From: Candidatus Viadribacter manganicus
GTDB taxonomy: Bacteria > Pseudomonadota > Alphaproteobacteria > Caulobacterales > Aquidulcibacteraceae
NCBI RefSeq assembly: GCF_001679665.1
Contig: NZ_CP013244.1
Location: forward strand, 3,276,001 to 3,340,000
Length of the DNA stretch: 64,000 bases
Direction: 5' to 3'
Made by a program: the position numbers and the translations under genes. This document shows, one piece after another, positions 16,344 through 25,771 of the stretch; within the stretch, counting starts at the first letter, position 1; each line of letters opens with the position of its first letter. The notes under the pieces are model-generated. The model ran no database searches and was not told the DNA's origin. It saw only the letters and a program-made list of their open reading frames with translations.

Positions 16344-16991
16344 GTGTACGTCCCGGAGCACTTTGCAACGGATGACGCTGATGCGCTGATCGGGCGCCTT
16401 ACGCGGCGCTGGGCCGGAGTGTTGGTTACGGTAGATAGCGACGCTGGGCCGGTCGCGACCCATCTGCCCATCTTGTGGGATGCGGAAAGTGGGATCGCGA
16501 TGGGCCACATCGCGCGCGCCAATCCTCAATGGAAGCGTGGCCCTGGCAAAGGCCTGATCGTGCTTGGCGGCGTTGAAGCGTATGTCACGCCGTCCTGGTA
16601 TCCCTCGAAGGCGGAGAACGGAAAGACGGTGCCGACTTGGAATTATGAGGCGGTGCATATCACCGGGCAGGTGGAATGGTTCGAAGACGCTGCGCGCATC
16701 GAACGTGTCGTGGCAAAACTTTCCCAACTGCACGAGAGCGGTCGCGCTGAACCTTGGGCGATTGGCGATGCGCCGCGCGCCTACATCGATGCATTGCTGC
16801 GCGGCATTGTTGGCGTTGCGCTGAAGGCTGAGCGCGTCGAAGCAAAGCGAAAGCTCTCGCAAAATAAAAGCGCAGCGGATTTTGCGGGCGTTGAACAGGG
16901 CTTGGCGGGGAGCCCGGAGCCGATGGCGCAGGAGGTGGCGGCGCTAATGCGCGCTACACGCGCCGTTGCAGATGATCCCGACGGCAACTAA
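16344..16991 (+). CDS. PaiB-like FMN-binding protein
   Basis: A 215-residue protein of the FMN-binding negative transcriptional regulator (PaiB/YfiP) family: VYVPEHFATDDADALIGRL at the start, ATHLPILWD, GHIARANPQW, the diagnostic VTPSWYPSKAENGKTVPTWNYEAVHITG and a C-terminal LSQNKSAADFAGVEQGL. It has a split-barrel flavin-reductase fold; a regulatory role was shown only for the Bacillus protein. GTG start at 16344, two bases after the preceding stop. Confidence 0.88.
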   Translation: MYVPEHFATDDADALIGRLTRRWAGVLVTVDSDAGPVATHLPILWDAESGIAMGHIARANPQWKRGPGKGLIVLGGVEAYVTPSWYPSKAENGKTVPTWNYEAVHITGQVEWFEDAARIERVVAKLSQLHESGRAEPWAIGDAPRAYIDALLRGIVGVALKAERVEAKRKLSQNKSAADFAGVEQGLAGSPEPMAQEVAALMRATRAVADDPDGN

Positions 16992-17005
16992 GTGGGCCGC
17001 AGCCA

Positions 17006-17440
17006 ATGACTGTCCATATCGTGAAACTGTGCGTCGGCGCCGATAGCGTTGAAGATCTCGCCGAATGGCAGGTCGGGCAGCTGAAGCGCGCCAAGAAAGA
17101 AAAGTGCAAGATCGTGGCGCCCGTCTGCGGCACGCGGATGTGGCCGAAGCGGATCCAGGACGTGCTTGCGGGTGGTTCTCTTTACTGGGTCATCAAGGGC
17201 GTTGTGACGGTGCGCCAGAAGATCATCGCCATCGATGATGTAACGGACGATCACGGTGAGCGTTGCGGGCTCTATCTGGACGCGCATCTCTACCGCACCG
17301 TGCCGCAGCCGCGGCGTGCGTTTCAGGGATGGCGTTATCTCGATCCAAAGGATGCGCCCGCCGATCTTGGAGAAGCACAGGGCGGGGCCGATCTGCCGGA
17401 GCATTTGCGCCGGCAATTGGTCGAACTCGGCGCCTGGTAA
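17006..17440 (+). CDS. DUF1489 family protein
   Basis: A 144-residue protein with the opening of DUF1489 proteins, VKLCVGADSVEDLAEWQ, and the conserved GTRMWPKRIQDVLAGGSLYWVIKG. This domain is widespread and nearly restricted to alphaproteobacteria; its function is unknown. It is cytoplasmic, with no signal or membrane segment. It follows the PaiB-like gene by 14 bases, and ends directly against the convergent stop of the kynureninase-like gene at 17441. Confidence 0.85.
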   Translation: MTVHIVKLCVGADSVEDLAEWQVGQLKRAKKEKCKIVAPVCGTRMWPKRIQDVLAGGSLYWVIKGVVTVRQKIIAIDDVTDDHGERCGLYLDAHLYRTVPQPRRAFQGWRYLDPKDAPADLGEAQGGADLPEHLRRQLVELGAW

Positions 17441-18613
17441 TTAGCCCAGCACGCGCGCAACGCCCGCACAGAACGCGTCGACATCGGCTTCATCGTGATA
17501 GATCGCGAGGCCAATGCGCAAGATATCGTCGCGCGCATCTGTGATGATGTTTTGCGCCATGAGCTGCGACTTCCACTCAACGGCCCTCGGGTGACGCAGT
17601 GAGATGAAGCGCGACTGAGATCCGCTGGCGTTCGGCTTCAGCAATTGGGCGCCGCGCAGCGTTTTGCCAGCTATCCCGGCTTCGATCGCTTCGACCATCC
17701 GTGCGCGCAGCGCTCCGCAATGTGCGCTGATGGTCGCTGTGTTCAAGCCTTCTTTGGCTAGCATGCGGCGGATGGCGTTGAAGCGATAAAGGCCGGTTGG
17801 ATCGTAGGTGGCGCCAAGAAAGCGCGAACCATCGGTGTTGTATCCCACTTCGCCTTGCTTGCCCTCCATGGCGCCGAAATCGGCGAACCAGCCGGTTTGT
17901 GTCGGGCGCGGTGCGTAGCCGTGCGGTGCGTGTAGGTAAGCGGCGTTTTCACCGGCCATCGCGTATTTATAACCGCCACCCATGAGGAAGACGCGGTCGG
18001 CGACGCGCGAGAAATCGCACGGCATGGCCATGAACGAATGGTAGGTGTCGAGTACAACCCATGGGCCATCGGGCGAAGCGTAGCTGGCGAGTTCTTCGAC
18101 GCCGTCGAACCGTAGGCCTGAGCGAAACATCACGTGACTGAGGAAAGCTACATCGGCGGGTTGCTCGCGCATGGCTGCGAGGAAGCGTTGGGTGAAAGTG
18201 TTGAACGGCTCGCACGGCACGATGCGGCGCTTGACGAAGTCTCGTTCTTCCCAGCGTGCGCTCTGGCGGCGGAATGAATGAAACTCACCGTCAGTGGTGA
18301 GAATGTCGATCGTCTTGTGGTCCCATTTGCTGGTAAAAATGCGGCCGAGATATTCGTGGGTGTTGGCGCTGAAGGCGATGGTGCGCCGGTCCGGCAGTTT
18401 CAGCTCGTCGGCCACATGTTGCTGCGCCTCGGGGATAACTTCGCCGAACACCTTCTCCCACTTGCGGTCGGCCAACGCGACGCCATCGTCCCACGCCGCC
18501 ATGTGGCCCTCGCAGGAGGCGTCGGGCCAAAGATGGTGCGAGTGCGCCGCGAAGTGGATGCGGCCGGGCGACGAAGCGAGCGCGCGTGAAAAGAGGTGCT
18601 TGTAGCTTTTCAT
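17441..18613 (-). CDS. Kynureninase-like class V PLP enzyme
   Basis: A 390-residue fold-type I PLP enzyme. D189 in WVVLDTYHSF should bind the pyridine nitrogen and K216 in MGGGYKYAMAGENAAYL should form the Schiff base. The start ATG at 18613 overlaps the stop of the tryptophan dioxygenase gene (ATGA), which strongly suggests it acts on kynurenine or 3-hydroxykynurenine to give (3-hydroxy)anthranilate and alanine. It lacks the usual kynureninase opening (YLCGNSLG), reading IHFAAHSHHLWP instead, so it belongs to a divergent branch. An in-frame GTG/ATG at 18634 is less likely. Confidence 0.78.
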   Translation of the reverse strand: MKSYKHLFSRALASSPGRIHFAAHSHHLWPDASCEGHMAAWDDGVALADRKWEKVFGEVIPEAQQHVADELKLPDRRTIAFSANTHEYLGRIFTSKWDHKTIDILTTDGEFHSFRRQSARWEERDFVKRRIVPCEPFNTFTQRFLAAMREQPADVAFLSHVMFRSGLRFDGVEELASYASPDGPWVVLDTYHSFMAMPCDFSRVADRVFLMGGGYKYAMAGENAAYLHAPHGYAPRPTQTGWFADFGAMEGKQGEVGYNTDGSRFLGATYDPTGLYRFNAIRRMLAKEGLNTATISAHCGALRARMVEAIEAGIAGKTLRGAQLLKPNASGSQSRFISLRHPRAVEWKSQLMAQNIITDARDDILRIGLAIYHDEADVDAFCAGVARVLG

Positions 18614-19401
18614 AGTTTCGTCCGAAGCGACCAAATTTCAGGAAAGGCGCGGCGTGTCAGCGTCTGTTGCAAATAGCCGACGCCCTCGGTGCCACCGGTG
18701 CCACGCTTGCGTCCGATGATGCGCTCTACTGTGAGCACATGCTTGTGCCGCCAGGTCAGCAATGCATCATCGAGATCGATGAGCTTTTCCGCGAGCTGAT
18801 AAAGCGCCCAATACTTAGTGGTGTCCCGATAGACGGCGAGCCATGCGGTCTCGACCGCGTCGCTTGGCTCATAGGGCGCGCCTGAGGCGCGGTTGTATGA
18901 TGATGCGGGAACGTTGAAGCCCGCACCCGCAAGTTGGCGCAATACGTCGTCATAGAGACTTGGGGCGCTTAGCGCCTCGTCCAGCATCTTGCGATCGGCG
19001 CCGCCGTCCTCGTGAAATTTGAGGAAGCTCGGATCCTTGATGCCGAGTTTGTATTCGAGGACGCGGAACTGCGCGGATTGAAAGCCTGAACTGGTGCCGA
19101 GAAGATTGCGGAAGCTGAGATAATCGGCTGGCGTCATCGTCGCGAGGATGTCCCAGGCTTGGGTCATCACTGCTTGGATGCGCGAGACGCGCGCCAAATG
19201 TTTATAGGCCGGAACGAGATTGCCAGATTGCACTTCGCGTTGGGCGGCGCCGATTTCGTGGATCGCCTGCTTCATCCAAAGTTCCATGGTCTGGTGCAGG
19301 ATGACGAAGAGAAGCTCGTCGTGTTCGCCGGTTTGGGGTGTCTGGGCCGCCAAAAGTTCCGGCAAACGCAGATAGCTTCCGTATGTGACGCCTTTGCTCA
19401 T
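18610..19401 (-). CDS. kynA: Tryptophan 2,3-dioxygenase
   Basis: Haem enzyme oxidising L-tryptophan to N-formylkynurenine, first step of the kynurenine pathway. 263 residues, normal bacterial length. Motifs: VTYGSYLRLPELL, the substrate-pocket helix ELLFVILHQTMELWMKQ, SGFQSAQFRVLEYKLG, the haem-ligand region WRHKHVLTVERIIG and GTGGTEGVGYL. I start at MSKGVTY (19401), with GGAACG upstream, rather than at 19428. It is the first gene of a two-gene operon. No kynurenine formamidase gene is seen in the window. Confidence 0.94.
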   Translation of the reverse strand: MSKGVTYGSYLRLPELLAAQTPQTGEHDELLFVILHQTMELWMKQAIHEIGAAQREVQSGNLVPAYKHLARVSRIQAVMTQAWDILATMTPADYLSFRNLLGTSSGFQSAQFRVLEYKLGIKDPSFLKFHEDGGADRKMLDEALSAPSLYDDVLRQLAGAGFNVPASSYNRASGAPYEPSDAVETAWLAVYRDTTKYWALYQLAEKLIDLDDALLTWRHKHVLTVERIIGRKRGTGGTEGVGYLQQTLTRRAFPEIWSLRTKL

Positions 19402-19574
19402 TTCGAGGCGTTCCTTCCCTTGAATCACGGCCTTAGAGCATGCGGCGCCGCACTGGAAAAGCTCTCAAAGACGGGTTCGCAACCCTGCCTCCCACAATTT
19501 CGGTTTGGTCAGCTCAGCCGATTTGGTAGGGAAACGCCGCCGAGGGGGCAGAAGCCGAAGGAGGGCAGGCACAA

Positions 19575-20648
19575 ATGGCCGCTGTGGGACGCACACTTTT
19601 AATCGTAGTTGTCGTGGTGCTGGGACTTGGCGCTGCGCTTTATTTCTTGGGTCCGAAGACCGCTAGCCGCAGCCAAACGCTTGAGATTGAGCGTCCTGCC
19701 GCCACCGTTCTGGCCCGCCTGTCTTCGACGCCAGTCGGCGCGACGGTTGTTGAAGGCGTGACCATTTCTGAAGTCCCGACCACCGAAGGCGACACTGTGA
19801 CCGCACCGGTCGCGTTCGCTGACGGCGCAACCGGCCGCGTGACGTACACCGTCACTGCCGATGGCGAAGGTTCCAACGTCAACGTGAAGCTCGAGCAAGA
19901 TCTCGGCGCCAACCCGATGAATCGCTTCGCAGCGATCACAGGTGGCGAAGTGGCTCCGCTGATCGCGGGCGCCGCAAGCGCTGTTGAAACCGATCTCAAT
20001 GCACTGCCGAACGCATCGTTCGCCGGCCTGCAGTACTCTGTCGTCGATTTGACGGCGCGTCCGTTCTTTTACGTTGAGAACTGCTCGGACACGTCAGTTG
20101 ACTCGATCACCTCGATCATCGGCCAAGCCGTTGTAGCGATCCCGCCGGTGATGTCGGCGAGCCGCCTCACTGTGAATGGCCCGCTGATGGCGGTAGAGCC
20201 GCGCGTTGTTTCGAACCAGTATTGCTACCAAGTCGGTTATCCGTATGCGGGTCGTCAGCCGCGCGCACTGCTGATCGGCAAGACGGGCGAAACCCCGGCC
20301 GGCCAAGCGCTCCGCGTGGTCTATACGGGCGAAGAAGCCAACGTGATTGGCCAAGTGTACGATCCGATGGACGCACTCCTCGGCGCCGCGCACCTCGACA
20401 ATCCAGCGACGCGTGAAGACGATTGGGTCACGTACGAAGTCTATAACGATGACGCGACGCAGGCCGGTGGCTCGCGCAACCGCGAAATCTACTATGTCGT
20501 GCCGCAAGGCGTGGACATCGCCGCTCTGACGCGCATCCAAGCGCCGAGCGAAGCGGCGGCTGTTCCGGCGAACGCACCGGCTGAAACGCCGGCGACGACG
20601 GAAGCTCCGGCAACGACCACGCCGGCTCCGGCGACGACGACGCCGTAA
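19575..20648 (+). CDS. Membrane-anchored SRPBCC/GyrI-like protein
   Basis: A 357-residue protein with an N-terminal membrane anchor (about 6-27), then a segment resembling the start of polyketide-cyclase/START proteins (SQTLEIERPAATVLARLSS), a second region resembling GyrI-like effector domains (about 150-320, AGLQYSVVDLTARPFFYVEN, then REIYYVVPQGVD), and a low-complexity Ala/Pro/Thr tail (321-357) with repeated APATTT units. Likely in the inner membrane with domains in the periplasm. Ligand unknown. A terminator follows. Confidence 0.62.
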   Translation: MAAVGRTLLIVVVVVLGLGAALYFLGPKTASRSQTLEIERPAATVLARLSSTPVGATVVEGVTISEVPTTEGDTVTAPVAFADGATGRVTYTVTADGEGSNVNVKLEQDLGANPMNRFAAITGGEVAPLIAGAASAVETDLNALPNASFAGLQYSVVDLTARPFFYVENCSDTSVDSITSIIGQAVVAIPPVMSASRLTVNGPLMAVEPRVVSNQYCYQVGYPYAGRQPRALLIGKTGETPAGQALRVVYTGEEANVIGQVYDPMDALLGAAHLDNPATREDDWVTYEVYNDDATQAGGSRNREIYYVVPQGVDIAALTRIQAPSEAAAVPANAPAETPATTEAPATTTPAPATTTP

Positions 20649-20671
20649 CGCTTAACGAGAAGCGAAAAAGG

Positions 20672-20703
20672 AAGGGCCGTTGGCGATAGCCGGCGGCCCT
20701 TTT
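20672..20703 (+). terminator. Terminator after the SRPBCC-like gene
   Basis: AAGGGCCG (20672-20679) pairs with CGGCCCTT (20694-20701), then TTGTTTG. It also sits just past the 3' end of the convergent TylF-like gene. Confidence 0.75.
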
Positions 20704-20710
20704 GTTTGTG

Positions 20711-21460
20711 CTAGCTTTTGATCCAGTAAGCGTTGCTGTCGTGAACTTTGATTTCATCGGTAATGCCATGGCGGGCGCGATAGTTCATGACGGCGGTTTT
20801 GCAGCCGATGAGATGCCAATCATCGATGATGACGATGCCGCCTGGTGAAAGCAGTGGGTAAAGGTAGACGAGGGATTCTTCGACGGAGTCGTAAGAATCT
20901 GAATCCAGTCGCATCAACGCAAATTTCTGATCGCCGATATGGGGCAAGGTGTCGGCAAAAAAGCCAGGCACAAACTCGATACGATCATCGAGCAGACCAA
21001 AGCGCGCGATGTTTTGTTTCACTTCATCCAACGGCGCGATCCAGCGATCACGCCATTGATCGACGGGATCCCCTTTAGCTCTGACGTTCTTTGGAATGCC
21101 GGCGAATGAATCAGCGGCGAAAACTTTGCGAGCCTTGATATTGTTGGCGGCCAAGAGTGCGCGCATCAAGATGATGACGCCGCCGCGCCAAATGCCGGCC
21201 TCGATGAAATCGCCCGGGACGCCCCGCGCTTCGATCGAGAGCACGCATTGCTCGATCAGGTCGAGTTGCTTTTTGCTGAGCAAAGTGATCGGCCGCGCTA
21301 TGGGGTCGATCTTCCATTGAGCTTCGGTGAGCTCGTAATGAATGACACAGCGGTAGTTCTCGAAGGGAACGTCGCCGCCCAGGTAGCCATAATTCGTGAT
21401 CGAGCGCTTGATCAGGTCGACGTAGGCGTCGCCCATCCCGGTTTCGGTCGGTGCGAGCAT
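20711..21460 (-). CDS. TylF/MycF-type O-methyltransferase
   Basis: A 249-residue SAM-dependent methyltransferase of the macrocin-O-methyltransferase (TylF) family. Motifs: the SAM loop FIEAGIWRGGVIILMRALL, VFAADSFAGIPKNV, FVPGFFADTLPHI, the metal-binding LMRLDSDSYDSVEESL, and IVIIDDWHLIGCKTAV. TylF methylates deoxysugars in macrolides; many relatives occur in sugar or glycan clusters. No sugar gene is next to it, so the substrate is open. The 138 bases to the carboxylase gene show nothing else. Confidence 0.87.
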   Translation of the reverse strand: MLAPTETGMGDAYVDLIKRSITNYGYLGGDVPFENYRCVIHYELTEAQWKIDPIARPITLLSKKQLDLIEQCVLSIEARGVPGDFIEAGIWRGGVIILMRALLAANNIKARKVFAADSFAGIPKNVRAKGDPVDQWRDRWIAPLDEVKQNIARFGLLDDRIEFVPGFFADTLPHIGDQKFALMRLDSDSYDSVEESLVYLYPLLSPGGIVIIDDWHLIGCKTAVMNYRARHGITDEIKVHDSNAYWIKS

Positions 21461-21598
21461 TCCAGCGAGATCTCCGAAGACGATCTTGTTGGTGTAGCGA
21501 TGATTACGGCGGGTGCATTTCGATTGCGATGACGCGTTGTCCGGCTGCGATGAGTGGTTCGAGTTTATCCAGAGACGGTAAGCGCTTCCCCGCGGCTC

Positions 21599-23146
21599 TT
21601 ATGGACGCATGCCAAAGCTGCTGGGGCCTGTTTCACCAACGCGCTGGGCCAAGTTTATCCACTCGCAGAGCAGCGGGCGCGTGTTGCGAGGATCGATGAT
21701 TTCTTCGGCATAGAAACTTTCAGCCGTGCGGAATGGCGAGCGCAAGGCTTCGGCCCAAGCACGGATTTCGGCGAGGCGGGTTTCGGGGGCGGGGTGCGCT
21801 TCAAGTTCGGATTTGAATGCGGCTTCAATGCCACCTTCGAGGGGAAGCGATCCCCAATCGCCGCTCGGCCAGCAATAGCGGAGCTTCGTCCGCGTCGGAT
21901 TCATCATTGCCGAGCCGGCGAGCCCGAAAGCTTGGCGCACGACGATCGAGCACCAGGGCACTCGTGCTTGATAAACCGCAGCCATTGCCTGGACGCCAAG
22001 TTTCACGGTCGCGGCGCGTTCATGCTTCACACCGACGGCAAAGCCTGGGCAGTCGACGAAGTGCACGACAGGAAGGTGGAAGGTTTGCGCGAGATCGACG
22101 TGCTTGATCAGTTTGCGGCAGACGTCGGCGGTCCATGCGCCACCCATGAAGTGCGGATCGCCGGCGAGCACGGCGACACTGTACCCGTCGATGCGGGCAA
22201 ACCCGGTGATGAGGCCTCGTCCCCATTGGCGACCGGTTTCGAAGAATGAGCCTGCGTCCACGGACGCTTCGATGATCCTGCGCATCTTGTAAGGCACGCG
22301 GCGATCGCGTGGCACGATACTGACTAGAGTGTCCTCGCGACGATCGGGGACGTCGCGTGGTTCGATGCGTGCGGGCAATTCGTGGATGGAGGCTGGTAAG
22401 TAGGAAAGGAACTTACGCGCTGCGGCGAAAGCCTCCGCTTCGCTGGTGACGATGTCATCGACGACGCCGTTCTTGCCGTTGATGTCGGCGCCGCCGAGAC
22501 CTTCCTTGTCGACGTTCTCGCCGATCGCGCGCGCAACAGGGGGGCCGGCGACAAAGACTTGGCTTAGCCCTTGCACCATGACGCTGTAGTGGCTCGCAGC
22601 GACGCGGCCCGCGCCGAGCCCGGCGCACGGGCCAAGCGCCAACGCAACGACCGGCACACTCGCCATGTTGGCGACGACCCATTCCCAGCCTGGCGTTTGC
22701 GGAATGTAGGTGCGTGGATCTTTCTCCAGCATCTTCACGGAGCCGCCGCCGCCCGTTCCATCGACCATGCGGATCAATGGCATGCGATATTCATTGGCCA
22801 TCTGCTCGGCGAAGACGAGCTTTTGCCAGATGCCCGCGTCAGCGGCCCCGCCGCGTACAGAGAAATCGTCGGACTGAACGCACACGGGGCGTCCATCGAT
22901 TTCGCCGCGGCCAATCACGAAAGGCGTTGCGCGAAATGACGCGAGTTCGTTGTCGGCGCCGTATTCGGCTTTGCCGGCAATCTTTCCAGTCTCGTGAAAC
23001 GAGCCTCTGTCGAGCAGGGCGTCGACGCGTTCGCGCGCCGTTAATTTGCCGGAGGTCTTTTGGCGCGCGACGCGATCGGCGCCGCCCATCGCTTCCGCCA
23101 AAGCTTCGCGGCGGCGCAGTTCTTCGAGGTCTTTTTCCCAGCTCAT
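21599..23146 (-). CDS. Acyl-CoA carboxylase, carboxyltransferase (beta) subunit
   Basis: A 515-residue biotin-dependent carboxyltransferase with two crotonase-like halves (about 20-260 and 265-500). Conserved signs are ARERVDALLDRGSFHE, GRPVCVQSDDFSVRGGAADA, the N-terminal oxyanion GPCAGLGAGRVAASHYSVMV, and VDCPGFAVGVKHE with MGGAWTADVCRKL in the C-half. The family covers propionyl-, methylcrotonyl-, geranyl- and acetyl-CoA carboxylases; substrate cannot be fixed by eye. No biotin-carboxylase (alpha) gene is in this window, which is unusual for a pccB or mccB. Confidence 0.87.
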   Translation of the reverse strand: MSWEKDLEELRRREALAEAMGGADRVARQKTSGKLTARERVDALLDRGSFHETGKIAGKAEYGADNELASFRATPFVIGRGEIDGRPVCVQSDDFSVRGGAADAGIWQKLVFAEQMANEYRMPLIRMVDGTGGGGSVKMLEKDPRTYIPQTPGWEWVVANMASVPVVALALGPCAGLGAGRVAASHYSVMVQGLSQVFVAGPPVARAIGENVDKEGLGGADINGKNGVVDDIVTSEAEAFAAARKFLSYLPASIHELPARIEPRDVPDRREDTLVSIVPRDRRVPYKMRRIIEASVDAGSFFETGRQWGRGLITGFARIDGYSVAVLAGDPHFMGGAWTADVCRKLIKHVDLAQTFHLPVVHFVDCPGFAVGVKHERAATVKLGVQAMAAVYQARVPWCSIVVRQAFGLAGSAMMNPTRTKLRYCWPSGDWGSLPLEGGIEAAFKSELEAHPAPETRLAEIRAWAEALRSPFRTAESFYAEEIIDPRNTRPLLCEWINLAQRVGETGPSSFGMRP

Positions 23147-23179
23147 GGCGAAAGCCTAAGCGGGCGCGCGGCAAAGAAA

Positions 23180-23206
23180 AAGGCCGCGGGGCGAACCCGC
23201 GGCCTT
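23180..23206 (-). terminator. Terminator of the TonB receptor gene
   Basis: An 11-bp perfect GC-rich stem (23180-23190 and 23196-23206). On the minus strand it is followed by TTTTCTTTG, making it a classical terminator 23 bases after the stop of the receptor gene. Confidence 0.88.
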
Positions 23207-23228
23207 GAGGAGGTTGATTTGTTGTCGC

Positions 23229-25625
23229 TTAGAAGGCGCGACGCACCGTCAAGCCGAGTGTACGCGGCTGGTTGGTGGCGAAGGCCAGACGCGCCCGGCC
23301 GCCGCGCTCACGATCGAACGAGAGGTTGGCGTTTTCGTCGGTCGCGTTGTTCAGGAAGAGCGTGACCCCCCACTCGTCGTTCTGGATGCCAGCGCTGAGA
23401 TTGAGGAGCGTGTAGGCGTCCAGTTCGAGGTTGAGTGCGGTGATCTCCGCGCCGCTTGCGCCGCCGAACGGCAGGCCAGAGGCGAAGTTGCCTGCGCCTG
23501 GGACCTGATCGCTGGGTTGCGTGTAACGGCTGCCGACGTGCTGCACCGAACCTGCGAGGAAGGCTTCCATGCCTTCGCCGAAATTGATCGGCCAGTAATA
23601 GGCGGCCGTTGCAGCGGCTTGGTATTCCGGCACTGAGGCGAGGCGGTTGCCCTTTTGGATGCCGCCGATGACAGCGCCCAAGCCCGTGGTGACGGTCGAG
23701 TCGAACTCGGCTTCGACGAAGCCGCCGGCGAAGCTCAGTTGCAGGCCGTCGATCGGCTCCCAACCGAATTCCACTTCAACGCCGGATGCGTGTGCGTCCG
23801 GCACGTTGAACGAGATGCGCGATGAGCACGAACCCGCGTCGAGCGTGACTTGCAGATCGCTGATCTCGTTGTAGTAGGCGGCCGCGTTGAAGGTGTAGCG
23901 CGAACGCGTGACCTTCACGCCGGCTTCGTAGTTCCACGACGTTTCGTCTTCGTAGCTTTGGAAGCCGCCGAAGATCGCCGCGTCCTGAACGCTGCAAAGC
24001 GGCAGGTTGAGCGGATCGTTCACGCCGCCGAGACGGAAGCCTTGGCTCGCTTGAACGTTCAAAGCGATATCCGGCGTCAGATCGTAGCTGGCGATGATGC
24101 GCGGCGTGACGCCATTTGAAGACGTCTCGTCGTGACGGTTGTCGCCATTCGCGAAGAGGCCGCCCGAGATGAAGTCGCGAGCTTCGTCGAATTGGTAGTA
24201 GCGCGCGCCGATCGTGACGTTGAAGCGATCGGTGATGTCGTAGCTGCCTTCACCGAACAGCGCCCACTGGCGGATGTCGTAGGGCAGATCTGAGTTGTAA
24301 GGCGAGTTAGCCGGGAAGCCGTTGGCGACTGCCGCCGATGTGCCCGGGCCGAAGCCGCCCGGCGCCGGAGCGTCGGTGTAGGCGTCGTAGCCAGGCGTTG
24401 GCAGGCGCTGGCGATAATTGCGTTCAACGTCCGAATAGAAGGCGCCGACCAGCCATTGGAATGGGCTGTCGGTGTCCGACGCCAGGCGGAGTTCTTGCGT
24501 GAATTGCGAGAACTCGGTGGTGTCGCGAAGGTTGGACGGCAGCAGCGCCGCAGCGGGCGGGAAGCCGAGGTCAATCGAGACGCTGCCGGTGAGGGCGCTT
24601 GCGTCGCGGCTGGCCAGGATGTTGCGATGCAGATAGCTGGTGATCGAGGTCAGCTGAGTGTTGCCGAGATCGTAGTTGACCGAAACATCGGCCAAGAACG
24701 TCTCGTCGCTGAACTCTTCGTCGAGCAGCAGGAATTGCTCTCGCTCGCTGAAGGTCACTGCCGGGCGCGTCGTCGTGAACGGATTGGCAAAGAGGTTGTA
24801 GCGCTCTTGCCGGTTGAAGCCGTTCACTTCGAGGTGTTGATAGAGAATGCGCGGCGTGATGGTGAGGTTTGAGTTCGGCGTGATCGAGAGCGATGCACGG
24901 AAACCTGAACGCGTGCCGTCATTGACGTCTTCGGTGCGTCCGCCGCCCTCGCGGAGTGCATCGATGAAGCCGGCATACTCAGTGTGATAGGCAACGACGC
25001 GGAGGCCGAGAACATCTTCAACAAGCGGAATGTTGATCATGCCCTTGAGGTGGCCGCCGATGCCGCCGTCGGTGACGGAGTTGACGTTGCCTTCGATCAT
25101 GCCTTCAAAGTCACTCGAATTGGCGCCGTTGGTGATGTAGCGGATGGTGCCGCCGACAGAACCGGAGCCGAAGAGCGTGCCTTGCGGACCGCGCAGCGTT
25201 TCAACGCGGTTCAAATCGAAGAGATCGATATCCGGCGTGAACAACGAGAGCGAGATAACTGAGTCATCAAGGTAGACGCCGACTTGTTCTTTGACCCCCG
25301 GCTGGTCGCGCACAATCTGACCGGCGGACACGCCGCGCAGTGAGACTTGGCTTTGACCTGGCCCGAGGTTTTGAACCGACATGCCAGCCACGTTGCGGCC
25401 TATGTCTTCAAGTGACGTAGCGCCGGAGCGCTCAATGTCTTCTTGCGTCTGTGCGTTCACTGAGAACGGCACGTCCTGGATTGAACTTTCGCGAAGAGTC
25501 GCTGTGACGACGATCTCTTCTTCTTCAGCTGGTGCAGTATCCTGCGCCCACGCCATGTTGGGCGTCATCATGAGTGCGATTGCGATCGCGCTCACGGCGT
25601 ATGCCCATTTGCGTTTGCGGGTCAT
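23229..25625 (-). CDS. TonB-dependent outer-membrane receptor
   Basis: A 798-residue protein: signal peptide ending AWAQ (about 28), the TonB-box-like EEEEIVVTATLRES, a plug domain (about 50-160, with VPFSVNAQTQEDIERSG, VSLRGVSAG and LRGPQGTLFGSGSVGGTIRYI) and a 22-strand barrel ending in a terminal Phe. It belongs to the large group seen in Caulobacterales and Sphingomonadales that imports plant- or xenobiotic-derived compounds as well as iron complexes. Substrate not identifiable. It has its own terminator and no partner gene besides the neighbouring carboxylase gene, which points the same way. Confidence 0.93.
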   Translation of the reverse strand: MTRKRKWAYAVSAIAIALMMTPNMAWAQDTAPAEEEEIVVTATLRESSIQDVPFSVNAQTQEDIERSGATSLEDIGRNVAGMSVQNLGPGQSQVSLRGVSAGQIVRDQPGVKEQVGVYLDDSVISLSLFTPDIDLFDLNRVETLRGPQGTLFGSGSVGGTIRYITNGANSSDFEGMIEGNVNSVTDGGIGGHLKGMINIPLVEDVLGLRVVAYHTEYAGFIDALREGGGRTEDVNDGTRSGFRASLSITPNSNLTITPRILYQHLEVNGFNRQERYNLFANPFTTTRPAVTFSEREQFLLLDEEFSDETFLADVSVNYDLGNTQLTSITSYLHRNILASRDASALTGSVSIDLGFPPAAALLPSNLRDTTEFSQFTQELRLASDTDSPFQWLVGAFYSDVERNYRQRLPTPGYDAYTDAPAPGGFGPGTSAAVANGFPANSPYNSDLPYDIRQWALFGEGSYDITDRFNVTIGARYYQFDEARDFISGGLFANGDNRHDETSSNGVTPRIIASYDLTPDIALNVQASQGFRLGGVNDPLNLPLCSVQDAAIFGGFQSYEDETSWNYEAGVKVTRSRYTFNAAAYYNEISDLQVTLDAGSCSSRISFNVPDAHASGVEVEFGWEPIDGLQLSFAGGFVEAEFDSTVTTGLGAVIGGIQKGNRLASVPEYQAAATAAYYWPINFGEGMEAFLAGSVQHVGSRYTQPSDQVPGAGNFASGLPFGGASGAEITALNLELDAYTLLNLSAGIQNDEWGVTLFLNNATDENANLSFDRERGGRARLAFATNQPRTLGLTVRRAF

Positions 25626-25771
25626 CGTTGAGCTCCCCTCGATTGGCGCGCTCTCCCGGTCGCGCCAGGGGGATAGGATTAACTACGACCGGCCCAGGTT
25701 CCGTCACAAACGCCTTGGTGGGGAAATTTCCGCGCTTTGCGGCGGAGGAATACGCCTGACGGTCGCTCTAA

